Shown here: positions 13,512-25,715 of the stretch, in pieces | Position numbering within the stretch: the stretch's first letter is position 1 | Layout: the number at the start of each line of letters is the position of its first letter | Source of the DNA: an uncultured Alphaproteobacteria bacterium | GTDB taxonomy: Bacteria; Pseudomonadota; Alphaproteobacteria; Rhodobacterales; Rhodobacteraceae | Assembly (NCBI GenBank): GCA_902573735.1 | Contig: CACGLH010000001.1 | Span: forward strand, 186,001 to 250,000 | Direction: 5' to 3' | Length of the DNA stretch: 64,000 nt | Program-made: the position numbers and the translations under genes | Notes under the pieces: generated by a model | Database searches by the model: none | The model's input: only the letters and a program-made list of their open reading frames with translations | Told to the model about the DNA's origin: nothing

Positions 13512-13928
13512 ATGGCTAGAATATCATTTGCAGCACATCCTTTTTTATTGGGTTTTGAGCAGATAGATAGGATATTAGAGAAAACTATTAAATCTAGTAA
13601 TGATGGGTTTCCTCCATACAACATAGAGTTATCTGATGATAATCATTACAAAATCACACTTGCAGTAGCTGGATTTAGTGAAGATGAGCTGAGTATAACC
13701 TTGGAAGAAAGGCAATTAATCATATCAGGGAAACAAGTTGAAAAAACTAATCAAAATACATTCATCTATAGAGGTATTGCTGCAAGACATTTTCAGAAAA
13801 CATTTGTATTAGCAGATGGAGTTGAAGTAAGTGGTGCAAGTTTAGAAAATGGTTTACTTAACGTTTTTTTATTGAGAAAAAACTTACAACCTAAAGTCAA
13901 AACAATAAAAATTAACTCTAATAACTAA
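13512..13928 (+). CDS. Hsp20/IbpA family small heat shock protein
   Basis: PPYNIELSDDNHYKITLAVAGFSEDELSITLEERQLIISGKQ; YRGIAARHFQKTFVLADGVEV. Confidence 0.95.
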   Translation: MARISFAAHPFLLGFEQIDRILEKTIKSSNDGFPPYNIELSDDNHYKITLAVAGFSEDELSITLEERQLIISGKQVEKTNQNTFIYRGIAARHFQKTFVLADGVEVSGASLENGLLNVFLLRKNLQPKVKTIKINSNN

Positions 13929-13959
13929 TTAAGACTTAAAAAAAAAATTCATTAAAAAT

Positions 13960-14892
13960 TTATTTTTCTGACAAAAATTTTTCTGCTTCCAAAGCCGCCA
14001 TACATCCCATACCTGCAGCTGTTACTGCTTGCCTATATTTGAAATCTGTAATGTCTCCAGCTGCAAAAACACCAGGTATTGAAGTTTCAGTGGAATTTGG
14101 TTTTGTAACCACATAGCCTCCATTATGTGTTTCTAATTGATTTAAAATTAGTTCGTTTGATGGTGCGTGACCTATTGCTATAAAAACACCTTTGCATGCA
14201 ATTTCAATTTCTTTTTTGTTTTTTTGATTTTCTATTTTGATTGCTTCTACACAAAGAGGATTATCAATACCAATTATTTCTTTCAATACACTATTCCATA
14301 TTACTTCAACTTTTGGATTATTGAACAATCTCTCTTGGAGTATTTTTTCTGCTCTTAAAGTATCCCTTCTATGTATTAATATTACTTTTTTAGCAAACTT
14401 AGTAAGAAACAAAGCTTCCTCTACGGCAGTATTTCCCCCGCCAATAACAGCAATTATTTCATTTCTAAAAAAAAATCCGTCACATGTAGCACATGCAGAA
14501 ACCCCAAATCCTTTATACTTATCTTCAGATTTTAAGCCTAGCCATTTAGCTTGAGCACCAGTTGCAAGAATAATAGATTCTGCTTCATATTCATTACCAT
14601 TATCCGATATAGCTAAAAATGGATATTTTTTTAGGTCTAATTTCATTATAGTATTATTAATTATATTAGTACCTGCCGCTTTAGCATGATCTTCTAAATT
14701 AGTCATTAAATCTGGACCTTGGATCTCTTTTTCTCCCGGCCAATTTTCTACTTCTGTTGTAATAGTAAGTTGACCCCCTGGTTGTATTCCCTGAATAAGT
14801 ATCGGATCTAATAATGCTCTAGAAGCATAAATAGCTGCAGTATATCCTGCAGGACCAGATCCTATTATTAATAACTTTGTTTTTTTTTGCAT
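13960..14892 (-). CDS. trxB: thioredoxin-disulfide reductase
   Basis: GSGPAGYTAAIYASRA, redox site CATCDG, AAGDITDFKYRQAVTAAGMGCMAA. Confidence 0.98.
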   Translation of the reverse strand: MQKKTKLLIIGSGPAGYTAAIYASRALLDPILIQGIQPGGQLTITTEVENWPGEKEIQGPDLMTNLEDHAKAAGTNIINNTIMKLDLKKYPFLAISDNGNEYEAESIILATGAQAKWLGLKSEDKYKGFGVSACATCDGFFFRNEIIAVIGGGNTAVEEALFLTKFAKKVILIHRRDTLRAEKILQERLFNNPKVEVIWNSVLKEIIGIDNPLCVEAIKIENQKNKKEIEIACKGVFIAIGHAPSNELILNQLETHNGGYVVTKPNSTETSIPGVFAAGDITDFKYRQAVTAAGMGCMAALEAEKFLSEK

Positions 14893-14922
14893 TTAACTTC
14901 TCGCATTTTTTTCATAATTTAA

Positions 14923-15678
14923 TTAAATTTTTATTGTAGAAATCATCCTACCACAATCACCAAGATTATTTATTTGATTTCGGCGATGTGAAAAATATTT
15001 TTCTTGCTCTGAAAAAGTACACTTATTTAAAGAATGGATTTTATCTATTCCTTTTTTATTTAGTATAAATGTTATTGAACCAGGTAAATCAAAAAATATT
15101 TTTTTATTTTTATTAATAAAAAAAAAGTTTTTGAATGAAGAATTTTTATCAATAAATCTTTTATAGAATTCTATTCCGACCTCATAATTTTTTTTTTGAA
15201 TACAAGGACCTACTGCTACACAGATATTTTCCAATTTTGCTCCTAATTGTATCATATTTTCTATTGTATTTTCTATCACACCATTAAAAAAACCTTTCCA
15301 CCCAGCATGTGCTGCGCCAATTATTTTTTTTTCAAAATCTCCAAAAAGTACAGGTGCGCAATCTGCAGTAAGTATTCCTAAACATATACCTTTTTTTGAA
15401 GTTACCATAGAGTCAGCTTTGATATAATCAGATTTTATTATTTCTTTTATTTCTACTACGTTTGAGGAATGAATTTGACTTAGAATGATTAGATTAGAAG
15501 AATTAATACCCATTTGTTGAGATACTAGAGCCCTATTTGACACTACTGTATTTTTATTGTCACCATTTCCAATACTACAGTTCAGACTTTTAAATTCTTT
15601 ATCTGATAAACCACCAGTTCTATCAAAAAAACCGTGTTTAAAATTTTTTAGCAAAGGAGTTGTTAAATATGGTTTCAT
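14923..15678 (-). CDS. pgeF: YfiH/PgeF-family laccase-domain protein
   Basis: HGFFDRTGGLS, LTADCAPVLFGD, GAAHAGWKGFFNGVIENT. Confidence 0.93.
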   Translation of the reverse strand: MKPYLTTPLLKNFKHGFFDRTGGLSDKEFKSLNCSIGNGDNKNTVVSNRALVSQQMGINSSNLIILSQIHSSNVVEIKEIIKSDYIKADSMVTSKKGICLGILTADCAPVLFGDFEKKIIGAAHAGWKGFFNGVIENTIENMIQLGAKLENICVAVGPCIQKKNYEVGIEFYKRFIDKNSSFKNFFFINKNKKIFFDLPGSITFILNKKGIDKIHSLNKCTFSEQEKYFSHRRNQINNLGDCGRMISTIKI

Positions 15679-16769
15679 TAGATTTCTAATCCAATAAGTG
15701 GGGAAGTTTTTTTATTTCTAATGCCTAAAACTTTAAATAATTTTCCCATTTGATTATAATCAATCAGCCTTTTTAACGATGCAACATGCGTATCAATTTT
15801 TTCTTTTTCCATGTTCTTAGAAAGAGCTATAAATCGCTCTTTTATTCCTAAAGATTTCAAAAAATCACCTTGATTAATCAATTTTGTAACTACCAAATTA
15901 TATTCTTTTGAATAATTTTTTATAGCTTCAAAGTTTACCAAACTACTAAGATCGCTTTCTCCTTGGTATTCAAGTGGATCAGAATATTTGTGATTTTTTA
16001 CTGATTGTAAAGTATTACCTATGTTATTATTTTTACCATAATCAATAATCAAACAAGCACCTAAATTTTTTTTCAAGTGTTTGGATATAAATACTATGTT
16101 TTTTTTAATTTCCGAAGAAATTTCATAAATTTGATTTTCTTTCTGTTTAAAAGAATTTAATTCTTGAGGCAAATTCGTTACTTTTTTTAGTCCAAAGCAA
16201 AATTCGTTACTTTTTGTATTATTGTAGTCCTTCAAAGACACTATAATTTCCATCCATTTATTTTTTTTAAATACAAACTGTCTTATGGGTAGGGCATCAA
16301 AAAACTCATTTGCAATAATAATGGTGGGGATATTGGGTAGGTTACTTAAATTTTTTTTCCAATTAATAGGATAGTCTTTGAGAACTTGTTTTTGTAATTT
16401 TTGTAAGGAAGGTGATATTTCTATTAATGTAATTTTTAAAGCTTTATGAAACTCTAAGATGCTTTTAGTCGCTCTTAATATGTCTTCCATTAATGTTCCG
16501 TTACCAGGACCTAACTCTACTAATGAAAATTCAGGTGGTTTATTATGATCCATCCAAGCTTGAACTACCCATAATCCTATAAGCTCACCAAACATTTGAG
16601 ATATTTCTGGGCTTGTTATGAAATCTCCTTTGAAACCAATGGGGTATTGTTTTGTGTAATACCCGTATTTTGGATGCGTCATACACATTTTCATATACTC
16701 AGATAAACTTATCCCCTTTTTTTTTAAAATTGCCTCTTTGATCAATTTATTGAGATTAATTTTTTCCAT
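15678..16769 (-). CDS. class I SAM-dependent methyltransferase, MidA/NDUFAF7 family
   Basis: YMKMCMTHPKYGYYTKQ, GDFITSPEISQMFGELIGLW, VELGPGNGTLMEDILR, ANEFFDALPIRQF. Confidence 0.92.
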   Translation of the reverse strand: MEKINLNKLIKEAILKKKGISLSEYMKMCMTHPKYGYYTKQYPIGFKGDFITSPEISQMFGELIGLWVVQAWMDHNKPPEFSLVELGPGNGTLMEDILRATKSILEFHKALKITLIEISPSLQKLQKQVLKDYPINWKKNLSNLPNIPTIIIANEFFDALPIRQFVFKKNKWMEIIVSLKDYNNTKSNEFCFGLKKVTNLPQELNSFKQKENQIYEISSEIKKNIVFISKHLKKNLGACLIIDYGKNNNIGNTLQSVKNHKYSDPLEYQGESDLSSLVNFEAIKNYSKEYNLVVTKLINQGDFLKSLGIKERFIALSKNMEKEKIDTHVASLKRLIDYNQMGKLFKVLGIRNKKTSPLIGLEI

Positions 16770-16772
16770 AAA

Positions 16773-17675
16773 TTAAGAAATTTTTTTGTTTGTTTTTTTG
16801 AATGAAAGTATAATGAACATAAGTCCAATTACTAGCATTGGTGAAGAAAGTACTTGTCCCATTGAAAACCCCAAGTTTTGTGAAAACATTAAAATATATC
16901 CATTTGGATTTATTGTCGTAATATACTGTGGATCAGCTTCTCTAAAAAACTCCACAAAAATTCTGGCTAAACCATAGCCAAAGAAAAAAGTTCCCATTAT
17001 CCTTCCTGGATATTTAAGTAACTTAAAAAAATAAACAAAAATTATAAGAATTGTACCTAAAAATAATCCTTCTAAAGCAGCTTCATAAAGTTGTGAGGGG
17101 TGTCTAATGCAAATTTCTGATTCCCAATTTTTAGGACAAATATTTGCTGGAAATTTTGTAAATTCCATTCCTAAAAAAAATGTTGTTGGTTTTCCCCAAA
17201 GTTCTTGATTTACAAAATTTGCTAAACGTCCCAAAAAAAGACCTGGAGGGGTACTTACAGCAATTATATCTCCCATAGGTAAAATTGATATTTTATTTCT
17301 AATGCAGTAATATAAGGCACCTAACACCACACCAATGAACCCTCCATGAAATGACATACCACCTTCCCACAAATAAAAGATGCTAATTGGTGAACTAATG
17401 TAAAAAGAAGGGTTATAGAACAAAACATAACCCATTCGACCACCTAAAATTATTCCAAGTATTAGGTATGTCATCAAATCTTCAACATCTTTAGTTTTTA
17501 ATGGACTTTTTTCATGCCAAAGGGATTGTTTTTTGGTTAAAGAATAAATTAAATACCAAGCACAGATTATACCGAATATATATGATAAAGAATACCAAGT
17601 AAGGGATAAATTAATATCAAAAATTCGAAAAGATAAAGCATTGGGATTTAAAAAGTCTGGAAATCTTAAATACAT
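16773..17675 (-). CDS. lgt: prolipoprotein diacylglyceryl transferase
   Basis: GGRMGYVLFYN, WEGGMSFHGGFIG, GRLANFVNQELWGKPT, HPSQLYEAALEG. Confidence 0.97.
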   Translation of the reverse strand: MYLRFPDFLNPNALSFRIFDINLSLTWYSLSYIFGIICAWYLIYSLTKKQSLWHEKSPLKTKDVEDLMTYLILGIILGGRMGYVLFYNPSFYISSPISIFYLWEGGMSFHGGFIGVVLGALYYCIRNKISILPMGDIIAVSTPPGLFLGRLANFVNQELWGKPTTFFLGMEFTKFPANICPKNWESEICIRHPSQLYEAALEGLFLGTILIIFVYFFKLLKYPGRIMGTFFFGYGLARIFVEFFREADPQYITTINPNGYILMFSQNLGFSMGQVLSSPMLVIGLMFIILSFKKTNKKIS

Positions 17676-17770
17676 AAGAAATTTAATCTCTTGTCTTTTA
17701 TTAATTTATTATTAACTAATATTTAGTTATTATAACATTATCTGAAAATTCTAGTATCATAGGATTCAAA

Positions 17771-18049
17771 ATGCAAAGCAGAAATCAAATTATTGATGAT
17801 TTATCAAAACTTATTACAAATGCATTTGGTTTAGCTCAGAATGCCACTGGAGAAATTGAAAATGCAGTGAAAGGCCTTTTAGATCGGTATTTAGCAGATA
17901 AAGGTTTGGTAACAAGAGAAGAATATGAAGTACTAAAAGAAATGCACTCTGAACTGCAAAACGAAGTACATTCCTTGAGAAAAGAATTAAATACACTCAA
18001 ACCTAAAACAAGATCTATTAAAGCTAATACTTCAAATAAAAATAAATAA
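17771..18049 (+). CDS. accessory factor UbiK/BMFP family protein
   Basis: Short coiled-coil protein: MQSRNQIIDDLSKLITNAFGLAQNATGEIENAVKGLLDRYLADKGLVTREEYEVLKEM. Confidence 0.85.
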   Translation: MQSRNQIIDDLSKLITNAFGLAQNATGEIENAVKGLLDRYLADKGLVTREEYEVLKEMHSELQNEVHSLRKELNTLKPKTRSIKANTSNKNK

Positions 18050-18170
18050 ATTAGCTAATTTAAGTTTATATTATCTCTTAAAATTTACTTAACTTATCAA
18101 TATTTTGTGTTATACTTTTGATAAGCTACTACAAATTGTTCTTTTAGTAAATTAATAGAAAAATCAAATT

Positions 18171-18674
18171 ATGAATGTTCAGGAAGATTTAAAAACATAC
18201 TTTGAAGCTAACCCAATTTCAAAATTTAAACATTTGGCACAAATTAAAAGTTGGGAATTAGTAAATGACACTTTTCTTTCTATTTCTTTTTATGTTGAAG
18301 GAATATGGAAAAATTATCTACATTCTTTTCTGTGGTTAGAAAAAGATCAACTGCTCAAATTGACTTGTGAATATAACTTTAATTTACCTAAAAATAAAAA
18401 TACTTCTTTTTATAAGACACTGAATCTTGCAAATGAAAGATGTGGAGAAGGATATTTTACTTTTTGTGAAAATGAGCAAGTCTTAGTATTTCATAATCAA
18501 TACAAAGGAACAGATGCATTAGAAATTGAAAACAAACGTACAAAAGAGATTATTTTTGAAACTACTTCTATAATGGATGAACTTTATCCTGTATTTCAAC
18601 TGATATCTTGGGGTAATGAAAGCCCGGATGTAGCCATTAAGTTAGCCAGTAATCATTCATCTGGTTTTAATTAA
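18171..18674 (+). CDS. YbjN domain-containing protein
   Basis: Length and motifs (FSISFYVEGIWKNY..., ANERCGEGYFTFCENEQVLVFHNQY) resemble alphaproteobacterial YbjN proteins; located before proC. Confidence 0.8.
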   Translation: MNVQEDLKTYFEANPISKFKHLAQIKSWELVNDTFLSISFYVEGIWKNYLHSFLWLEKDQLLKLTCEYNFNLPKNKNTSFYKTLNLANERCGEGYFTFCENEQVLVFHNQYKGTDALEIENKRTKEIIFETTSIMDELYPVFQLISWGNESPDVAIKLASNHSSGFN

Positions 18675-18733
18675 ATCACAAAAAAATTGGATAGAATGAA
18701 TTTCTTATTTAGTATATTCTTTTACTAAAAAGA

Positions 18734-19552
18734 GTGAACAAAATGAATAATGTATTGATTGTAGGTGCTGGTAATATGGGTGAGGCAATGCTTAAGGGCT
18801 GGTTGAAAGCCAATAACATGTTAAAGCAAGTTTATGTTCGAGAACCAAATCCTTCTAATTGGCTAAAAAAAATACATAACGAAAAAAAAATCCTTCTAAA
18901 TCCATCAAATATAATAGGAAAAATAGATGTTGGTATTTTTGCTGTAAAACCTCAAGTTGCAGAAAAAGTTATTTTAGATACCAAAATCGACCTTTCAAAA
19001 AAATCTTTTGTTATAAGTGTAATTGCTGGAAAAGATTTTAATTTTTTTGATAAACTTTTTGATGTACCCTATCCGGTTGTTAGAGTCATGCCAAACACAC
19101 CAGTCGCCATTGAACAAGGAGTATCTGCGATTATTGGCAATAGTTTTTCTTCATTATCACAAGTTAATTGGACTGAGAAACTATTTAATAATTTAGGAAA
19201 AACAGTCATTCTTGAAAAAGAAAGTCAAATAGATGCAGTAACTGCGATATCAGGTTCAGGCCCAGCTTATATTTTCAATTTTGCAGAAACAGTTATTGAA
19301 ATTGGTAAAGAATTAGGTCTATCTGAACAAATATCAAAGAAAATTGTTTTACAAACAATTGTTGGTGCAGGTCTTCTGGCTAATAATAGTGATAAATCAC
19401 CTTCTAAATTGAGAGAAAATGTAACTAGTCCTAAAGGCACTACTCAAGCAGCTTTAAATATTTTAATGGATGAAAAAAATGGATGGCACGGAATAATAAA
19501 GAGTGCTGTATTTGCTGCTCATAAAAGAAGTAAAATTTTAGCAAAAAATTGA
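18734..19552 (+). CDS. proC: pyrroline-5-carboxylate reductase
   Basis: VLIVGAGNMGEAML, VVRVMPNTPVAIEQG, AISGSGPAYIF, TSPKGTTQAAL. Confidence 0.97.
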   Translation: MNKMNNVLIVGAGNMGEAMLKGWLKANNMLKQVYVREPNPSNWLKKIHNEKKILLNPSNIIGKIDVGIFAVKPQVAEKVILDTKIDLSKKSFVISVIAGKDFNFFDKLFDVPYPVVRVMPNTPVAIEQGVSAIIGNSFSSLSQVNWTEKLFNNLGKTVILEKESQIDAVTAISGSGPAYIFNFAETVIEIGKELGLSEQISKKIVLQTIVGAGLLANNSDKSPSKLRENVTSPKGTTQAALNILMDEKNGWHGIIKSAVFAAHKRSKILAKN

Positions 19553-19561
19553 ATTAATTAA

Positions 19562-19918
19562 TTGGAAGGAAAAATATTGAATTTCATAGACTTTGACGCT
19601 TTTCAGAATGTTGAAATGAGAGTTGGAGAAATTACAAGAGCAGAACCATATCCTGAGGCAAGAAAACCTGCGATTAAATTATGGATAAATTTTGGTCCAA
19701 TTATAGGAGAAAAAAAATCCTCTGCTCAAATTACTGATCACTATAACCCACAAACATTGATAGGTAAAAAAGTTCTAGCTGTAATGAATCTTAAACCAAG
19801 GCAAATTGGAAATTTTATCTCTGAAGTTTTAGTATTAGGTGTTCCTGATATAAAGGATAAAGGAGTAGTCTTAGTAGTTCCAGACCAAGATACTAAGATT
19901 GGTAGTCGTTTATATTAG
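19562..19918 (+). CDS. csaA: CsaA-like tRNA-binding domain protein
   Basis: [58 protein letters not shown]. Confidence 0.92.
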   Translation: MEGKILNFIDFDAFQNVEMRVGEITRAEPYPEARKPAIKLWINFGPIIGEKKSSAQITDHYNPQTLIGKKVLAVMNLKPRQIGNFISEVLVLGVPDIKDKGVVLVVPDQDTKIGSRLY

Positions 19919-20495
19919 CATTTTCTATTTCTTCACACCAATGCAATCTACAAAGTGAAATGTAACTTTCATTTCCACCAATTTGGATTTGTTGTCCTTT
20001 TGTTATTACTTTACCTTCTTCATTTAAACGTGCAACCATAGTAGCTTTCTTTCCACAATGACAAATTGTTTTTATTTCTCTCATTTCGTCAGCTATTGAC
20101 AAAAGTACAAGTGATCCTGGGAATAGTTCGCCTTGAAAATCAACTCTTAAACCATAGCACAAAACAGGAATATTGAGATTATCAACTACTTTTGCAAGTT
20201 GCCAAACTTGTTCTTTTGATAAAAATTGTGCTTCATCTAAGAGTATGCAATTCAATTTTTTTTTTTCTGTAGTTTTTTTTATCATTAAAAACAAGTTATC
20301 TCGGTCATCAAACAGATGTGCTTTCTCCTCAATTCCTATTCTACTTACAATTTTAGAATATCCAGCTCTATTATCTAATTTTGCAGTTATTAAGAATGGT
20401 TCCATTCCCCTTTCTCTATAGTTGTAAGCAGCTTGTAATAAGATAGTTGATTTACCTGCATTCATTGTAGAATAATAAAAGTATAATTTTGCCAT
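19893..20495 (-). CDS. tdk: thymidine kinase
   Basis: [52 protein letters not shown]. Confidence 0.97.
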   Translation of the reverse strand: MAKLYFYYSTMNAGKSTILLQAAYNYRERGMEPFLITAKLDNRAGYSKIVSRIGIEEKAHLFDDRDNLFLMIKKTTEKKKLNCILLDEAQFLSKEQVWQLAKVVDNLNIPVLCYGLRVDFQGELFPGSLVLLSIADEMREIKTICHCGKKATMVARLNEEGKVITKGQQIQIGGNESYISLCRLHWCEEIENANINDYQS

Positions 20496-20505
20496 TTTTT
20501 TCTTT

Positions 20506-23500
20506 TTAATTTATGTGATCTAATTTATTCAATTCCTGAAGAGATATAATTGAAAGATTTTTTTCATTATGATATTCCATAGAATGTGCAGCTGCCCATG
20601 CACCCGAAATAGAAGTATAGTAAGAAAGATTTTTTTCTAATGCCAAAATTCTAATCCCTTTACTATCTTTTATAGATTGAATTCCTTCAGTAGTATTAAT
20701 AACCAAATCAATTTTGTTATCATTTAATAAATCAATAATGTTAGGCCTACCCTCATAGGCTTTTTTTACTAGTTTAACTTTAATATTATTTTTCAAAAGA
20801 AATTCTGCTGTTCCACTCGTTGCTAAAATCTTAATGCCTAAATTATCAACTATTTGACAAATTTCTAAAAGTTTTGTGTTTTTATCTTTTCCTTTAACTG
20901 AGATAAAAGCAGTCCCCTTTTTGGGTAATTTTATTCCAGCCGCAATTTGTGACTTCAAATATGCTTTAGCAAAACTTTTATCAATTCCCATCACCTCACC
21001 AGTTGAGCGCATTTCTGGGCCTAATAAAATGTCGGTACCTGGAAACTTATTAAAGGGTAATACTACTTCTTTTATTGCAAAGAAATTTATTTTGGGGTCA
21101 AGAAGTGTATTTTTTGCAATTCCTGCCATTATCAATGACGCTATTCCGGGTATTGGTTTGCCTATAACTTTAGAAACAAATGGGAGCGTTCTAGATGCTC
21201 TAGGATTTACTTCGAGAACATAAATATTTTTTTCACGTACTGCAAATTGTATATTAATTAAACCTTTTACTTTAAGCTCTTTTGCAAGCAAAACACTTTG
21301 TTTTTTTATTTTTGTAATTAATGCATTACTCAAAGAGTATGGTGGTAAACAGCAAGCACTATCCCCAGAATGAATACCTGCTTCCTCTATATGTTGCATT
21401 ACCCCTACTATTGTTACTTTTTCACCGTCTGATATAGCATCTACATCTATTTCTATCGCATCACTTATAAAACTATCAATTAATATCGGATTTTCACCTG
21501 TTACTTTTACAGCCTGATTAATATATTTTTTTAAATGAATTTCATTAAAAACTATTTCCATTGCTCTACCTCCTATTACATAGGAAGGTCTAATGACTAC
21601 AGGATAATTTATTTTGGCTGCAATATTAATAGATTCTTTTTCTGATCTAGCTATTCCGTTTTTTGGTTGCTTAAGGCCTATTTTATTTAGTAGTTTTTTA
21701 AATTTTTCTCGATCCTCGGAAATATCTATTGATTCTAGGCTGGTTCCAATTATAGGAACATTATATTTTTTTAGAGATTTAGAAAGATTTAAAGGTGTTT
21801 GTCCACCTAGTTGAATAATGACTCCTAATAAATTCCCATTTGATCTTTCTTTATCAATTATTTCCATTACATGTTCAACTGTTAAAGGTTCAAAATAAAG
21901 TCTATCAGATGTATCATAATCAGTTGACACAGTTTCAGGATTACAATTAATCATAATTGTTTCAATCCCTTCTTTGGAAAGTGCAAAACAGGCATGACAA
22001 CAACAATAATCAAATTCTATCCCTTGCCCAATTCGATTAGGCCCACCACCTAAAATTATAATTTTTTTATTTTTACTTGGATTGGACTCACAATTATTTT
22101 TTTCTTTTTCATTACGTCCATATGTCGAATACATATATGACGTATTGGATCTAAATTCTCCTGCACAAGTATCTACTCTTTTGAAAGTAGCTTGAATGTT
22201 TTTAGATTTCCTCAAGTTATAAATATCTTCTACTTTTAATGATGATAGCATACTTAATCTCTCATCAGTAAAGCCTAAAGATTTTATATAAAATAATTCA
22301 TCTTTATCATTAGGTAATTTATTTTTCTTAATATAATTTTCAACTTTGATTATTTCATTTATTCGTTCTAAAAACCACATATCTATTTTGGTGATTTCAT
22401 TAATATGTGATAATTCCATGCCATTACGAATTGCCTGTGCAATTTGAAGGATACGTTGGGGATTCTGCTTTGACAAAATATTTATCATGCCTAAGGGATC
22501 TTTTGGCATATCCACTTCATTTAAACCTGATAAGCCAATATCTAGTGAAGTAAGTGCTTTTTGAAGGCTTTCATGAAAAGATCTTCCAATGGACATCACC
22601 TCCCCAACAGATTTCATGGAACTACCCAATTCCGATGATGTTCCAGGAAATTTTTCAAATGTAAATCTTGGTATTTTTGTTACAACATAATCAATAGAAG
22701 GTTCAAAACTAGCAGGTGTAGTACCAGTTATGTCATTTTGCAATTCGTTAAGAGTATAACCTATAGCTAGTTTTGCAGCTATTTTGGCAATTGGAAACCC
22801 TGTAGCTTTTGAAGCAAGAGCTGACGATCTGGATACTCTGGGATTCATTTCAATAACAACCATTCTTCCATCATCCGGATTTATAGCCCACTGAACATTA
22901 GAACCTCCTGTTTCTACACCAATTTCTTTTAAAATTCTTATAGAGTCCGTTCTCATTTTTTGATATTCTTTATCAGTAAGAGTAAGAGCTGGTGCGACTG
23001 TAATGCTATCTCCAGTATGAACTCCCATAGGATCAAAATTCTCAATAGAGCATATAATTATGGCATTATCTTTTTGATCTCTTACTACTTCTAGTTCAAA
23101 TTCTTTCCATCCTAAAAGACTTTCGTCTATTAATACTTGGTTTGCAGGAGAAATTTCCAAACCATTTTTACAAATTTGATAGAAATCTTTAATATTATAA
23201 GCAATTCCCCCACCAGCTCCACCTAAAGTAAATGCTGGTCTTATGATAGCAGGTAAACCAATCTGATTTAAGGCAATTTCAGCATCATCAAATTTTTCAA
23301 TTATAACAGATTTGGGAGACTTGATTCCTAATTTTTCCATACAATTTCTAAATTTTTTTCTATCCTCAGCTTTTTCTATTGTAGATTTTGTGGCACCAAT
23401 TAACTTAACATTTTCTTTTTTTAATATTCCTTTTACTTCAAGTTCTATTGCAATATTAAGGGCAGTTTGGCCACCCATTGTCGGAAGTATTGCACATGGT

Positions 23501-23745
23501 TTTTCTTTTTTAATAATTTTCTCAACCGTTTCAGTATTTATAGGTTCAACATAAGTTGAGTCTGCTATTTCTGGGTCTGTCATTATAGTAGCAGGGTTGG
23601 AATTGATCAGAATTACTCGATATCCTTCTTCCTTAAGAGCTTTGCAAGCCTGTGTTCCGGAATAATCAAATTCACAAGCCTGACCTATAACTATTGGGCC
23701 AGCCCCTATAATTAATATAGATGAAATATCATTTCTTTTAGGCAT
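20506..23745 (-). CDS. carB: carbamoyl-phosphate synthase large subunit
   Basis: 1079 aa; [28 protein letters not shown]; duplicated ATP-grasp halves; [12 protein letters not shown]. Confidence 0.99.
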   Translation of the reverse strand: MPKRNDISSILIIGAGPIVIGQACEFDYSGTQACKALKEEGYRVILINSNPATIMTDPEIADSTYVEPINTETVEKIIKKEKPCAILPTMGGQTALNIAIELEVKGILKKENVKLIGATKSTIEKAEDRKKFRNCMEKLGIKSPKSVIIEKFDDAEIALNQIGLPAIIRPAFTLGGAGGGIAYNIKDFYQICKNGLEISPANQVLIDESLLGWKEFELEVVRDQKDNAIIICSIENFDPMGVHTGDSITVAPALTLTDKEYQKMRTDSIRILKEIGVETGGSNVQWAINPDDGRMVVIEMNPRVSRSSALASKATGFPIAKIAAKLAIGYTLNELQNDITGTTPASFEPSIDYVVTKIPRFTFEKFPGTSSELGSSMKSVGEVMSIGRSFHESLQKALTSLDIGLSGLNEVDMPKDPLGMINILSKQNPQRILQIAQAIRNGMELSHINEITKIDMWFLERINEIIKVENYIKKNKLPNDKDELFYIKSLGFTDERLSMLSSLKVEDIYNLRKSKNIQATFKRVDTCAGEFRSNTSYMYSTYGRNEKEKNNCESNPSKNKKIIILGGGPNRIGQGIEFDYCCCHACFALSKEGIETIMINCNPETVSTDYDTSDRLYFEPLTVEHVMEIIDKERSNGNLLGVIIQLGGQTPLNLSKSLKKYNVPIIGTSLESIDISEDREKFKKLLNKIGLKQPKNGIARSEKESINIAAKINYPVVIRPSYVIGGRAMEIVFNEIHLKKYINQAVKVTGENPILIDSFISDAIEIDVDAISDGEKVTIVGVMQHIEEAGIHSGDSACCLPPYSLSNALITKIKKQSVLLAKELKVKGLINIQFAVREKNIYVLEVNPRASRTLPFVSKVIGKPIPGIASLIMAGIAKNTLLDPKINFFAIKEVVLPFNKFPGTDILLGPEMRSTGEVMGIDKSFAKAYLKSQIAAGIKLPKKGTAFISVKGKDKNTKLLEICQIVDNLGIKILATSGTAEFLLKNNIKVKLVKKAYEGRPNIIDLLNDNKIDLVINTTEGIQSIKDSKGIRILALEKNLSYYTSISGAWAAAHSMEYHNEKNLSIISLQELNKLDHIN

Positions 23746-23919
23746 TTTAATTTTTTAATTCATTATTTGTCAGTTTGATGTAAATTAGGCAAGTATAAAT
23801 TAAAAAAAATCGTTGTTTTATAACAATATGAAACTTAATTAATCATATTAAGGCTTTACCCTTTACTATCTTTCTATTAATTGAGAAGAGATTTAATTTG
23901 AATTGTCTTGAGGCAAATT

Positions 23920-25698
23920 ATGGATGTATATAGAACTCATAATTGTAATGAACTATCAGTAAAGGATGTTGATAAGAAAGTTATCCTTTCAGGTTGGGTT
24001 CATAGAATAAGAGATCATGGAGGTGTACTTTTTATTGATTTAAGAGATCATTATGGAATTACACAAGTAGTAATTGATCCTGATAGTAAAGATTTTGTAA
24101 CTGCAGATAAGTTAAGATCAGAATGGTGTATTCAAATTATTGGGAAAGTTAAATTAAGAGATCATGAATTGATTAATAGAAATTTAAGCACTGGTGAAAT
24201 TGAAGTATTTATTGAAACTATAAAAATCTTAACGAAAGCTGATGACTTACCAATACCTGTATTTGGAGATTTAGAATATCCAGAAGAAACAAGACTAAAA
24301 TATAGATTCTTAGATTTAAGGAGAGATGGTCTACACAAAAATATGGTACTTCGATCCAATGTTATTTCTTCAATTAGACAAGAAATGTGGAAAATTGGAT
24401 TTAATGAATTTCAAACCCCAATTTTGACAGCTTCTTCTCCTGAAGGAGCTAGAGATTTTTTAGTTCCAAGCCGACTAAACAAAGGTAAATTTTATGCACT
24501 ACCTCAAGCACCCCAACAGTTTAAACAATTAATAATGATGGGTGGATTTGATAAATATTTTCAAATAGCACCATGTTTTAGGGATGAAGATCCGAGGTCA
24601 GATCGATCTCCTACTGATTTTTATCAGCTTGATATCGAAATGAGTTTTGTAAGTCAAAAAGATGTTCTAGATACAGTTAAACCAGTTATTGAAAACATTT
24701 TTAAACAGTATGCAGGAACTAAAAAAGTAGAATCAGAATGGCCGTTAATTTCATATGAGAATTCAATGTTATGGTATGGATGTGATAAACCTGATTTGCG
24801 CAACCCAATTAAAATGCAAGTTGTAAGTGATATTTTTAGGGACTCAGGTTTTGCGGTCTTTACAAATATATTAAAAAACCATGGAACTGAAATAAAAGCT
24901 ATCCCAGCACCTGGAGGTGGTAGCAGAAATTTTTGTGATAGAATGAACTCCTATGCCCAAAAAGAAGGTTTACCAGGAATGGGTTATATTTTTTGGAGAG
25001 AAGTAGACGGAAAAATTGATGCTGCAGGTCCTTTAGCAAAAAATATTGGTGAGGAAAAATCCGAAATTATAAGGAAACAGTTGAATTTAAATATTGGTGA
25101 TGCAGCTTTTTTTCTTGGTGGAAAACCTTCTAATTTTGATGCATTTTCTGCAAGGGCTAGAATTCATATTGGTAATCAACTAAAACTTATTAATGAAGAA
25201 GTATTTGCATTTGCATGGATTGTTGATTTTCCTATGTACGAAAAAGATGAAGAGGAAGGTACTATTGATTTTTCACATAATCCTTTTTCAATGCCTCAGG
25301 GAGGAATAAATGCCCTAATGGGTGACCCACTTAAAGTTAAAGGTTATCAATATGATCTTGCATGTAATGGTTATGAGCTATTATCTGGAGCAATAAGAAA
25401 CCATGAATTAGATACTTTATATAAGGCATTTGAGCTTGCAGGTTATTCAAAAAATGAGGTTTTTTCTAAATTTCAAGGGATCACAGAAGGTTTAAAATTT
25501 GGTCCTCCACCACATGGTGGATGTGCACTTGGTATTGACAGGATGATAATGTTATTAGCTGAAGAAGAAAATATTAGAGAAGTAATAATGTTCCCTATGA
25601 ATCAAAGAGGAGAAGATCTTATGATGAATGCTCCTAGTATTCCATCTAATCAACAGCTTATAGAACTAAACTTAAAATTAATTGAAACAGAGTCTTGA
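23920..25698 (+). CDS. aspS: aspartate--tRNA(Asp/Asn) ligase
   Basis: [10 protein letters not shown]...[50 protein letters not shown]; start set at ATG 23920 instead of upstream TTG. Confidence 0.98.
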   Translation: MDVYRTHNCNELSVKDVDKKVILSGWVHRIRDHGGVLFIDLRDHYGITQVVIDPDSKDFVTADKLRSEWCIQIIGKVKLRDHELINRNLSTGEIEVFIETIKILTKADDLPIPVFGDLEYPEETRLKYRFLDLRRDGLHKNMVLRSNVISSIRQEMWKIGFNEFQTPILTASSPEGARDFLVPSRLNKGKFYALPQAPQQFKQLIMMGGFDKYFQIAPCFRDEDPRSDRSPTDFYQLDIEMSFVSQKDVLDTVKPVIENIFKQYAGTKKVESEWPLISYENSMLWYGCDKPDLRNPIKMQVVSDIFRDSGFAVFTNILKNHGTEIKAIPAPGGGSRNFCDRMNSYAQKEGLPGMGYIFWREVDGKIDAAGPLAKNIGEEKSEIIRKQLNLNIGDAAFFLGGKPSNFDAFSARARIHIGNQLKLINEEVFAFAWIVDFPMYEKDEEEGTIDFSHNPFSMPQGGINALMGDPLKVKGYQYDLACNGYELLSGAIRNHELDTLYKAFELAGYSKNEVFSKFQGITEGLKFGPPPHGGCALGIDRMIMLLAEEENIREVIMFPMNQRGEDLMMNAPSIPSNQQLIELNLKLIETES

Positions 25699-25715
25699 TT
25701 TAAGGGTTAAAATTT

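Noticed and set aside
20506-23745. carB present without neighbouring carA
   Set aside because: Separation of carA and carB is common in Alphaproteobacteria; not informative within this window.
23811-23827. Inverted repeat TTGTT-TTAT-AACAA between divergent carB and aspS
   Set aside because: Only 5 bp, AT-rich, and no known operator match; not distinguishable from background.
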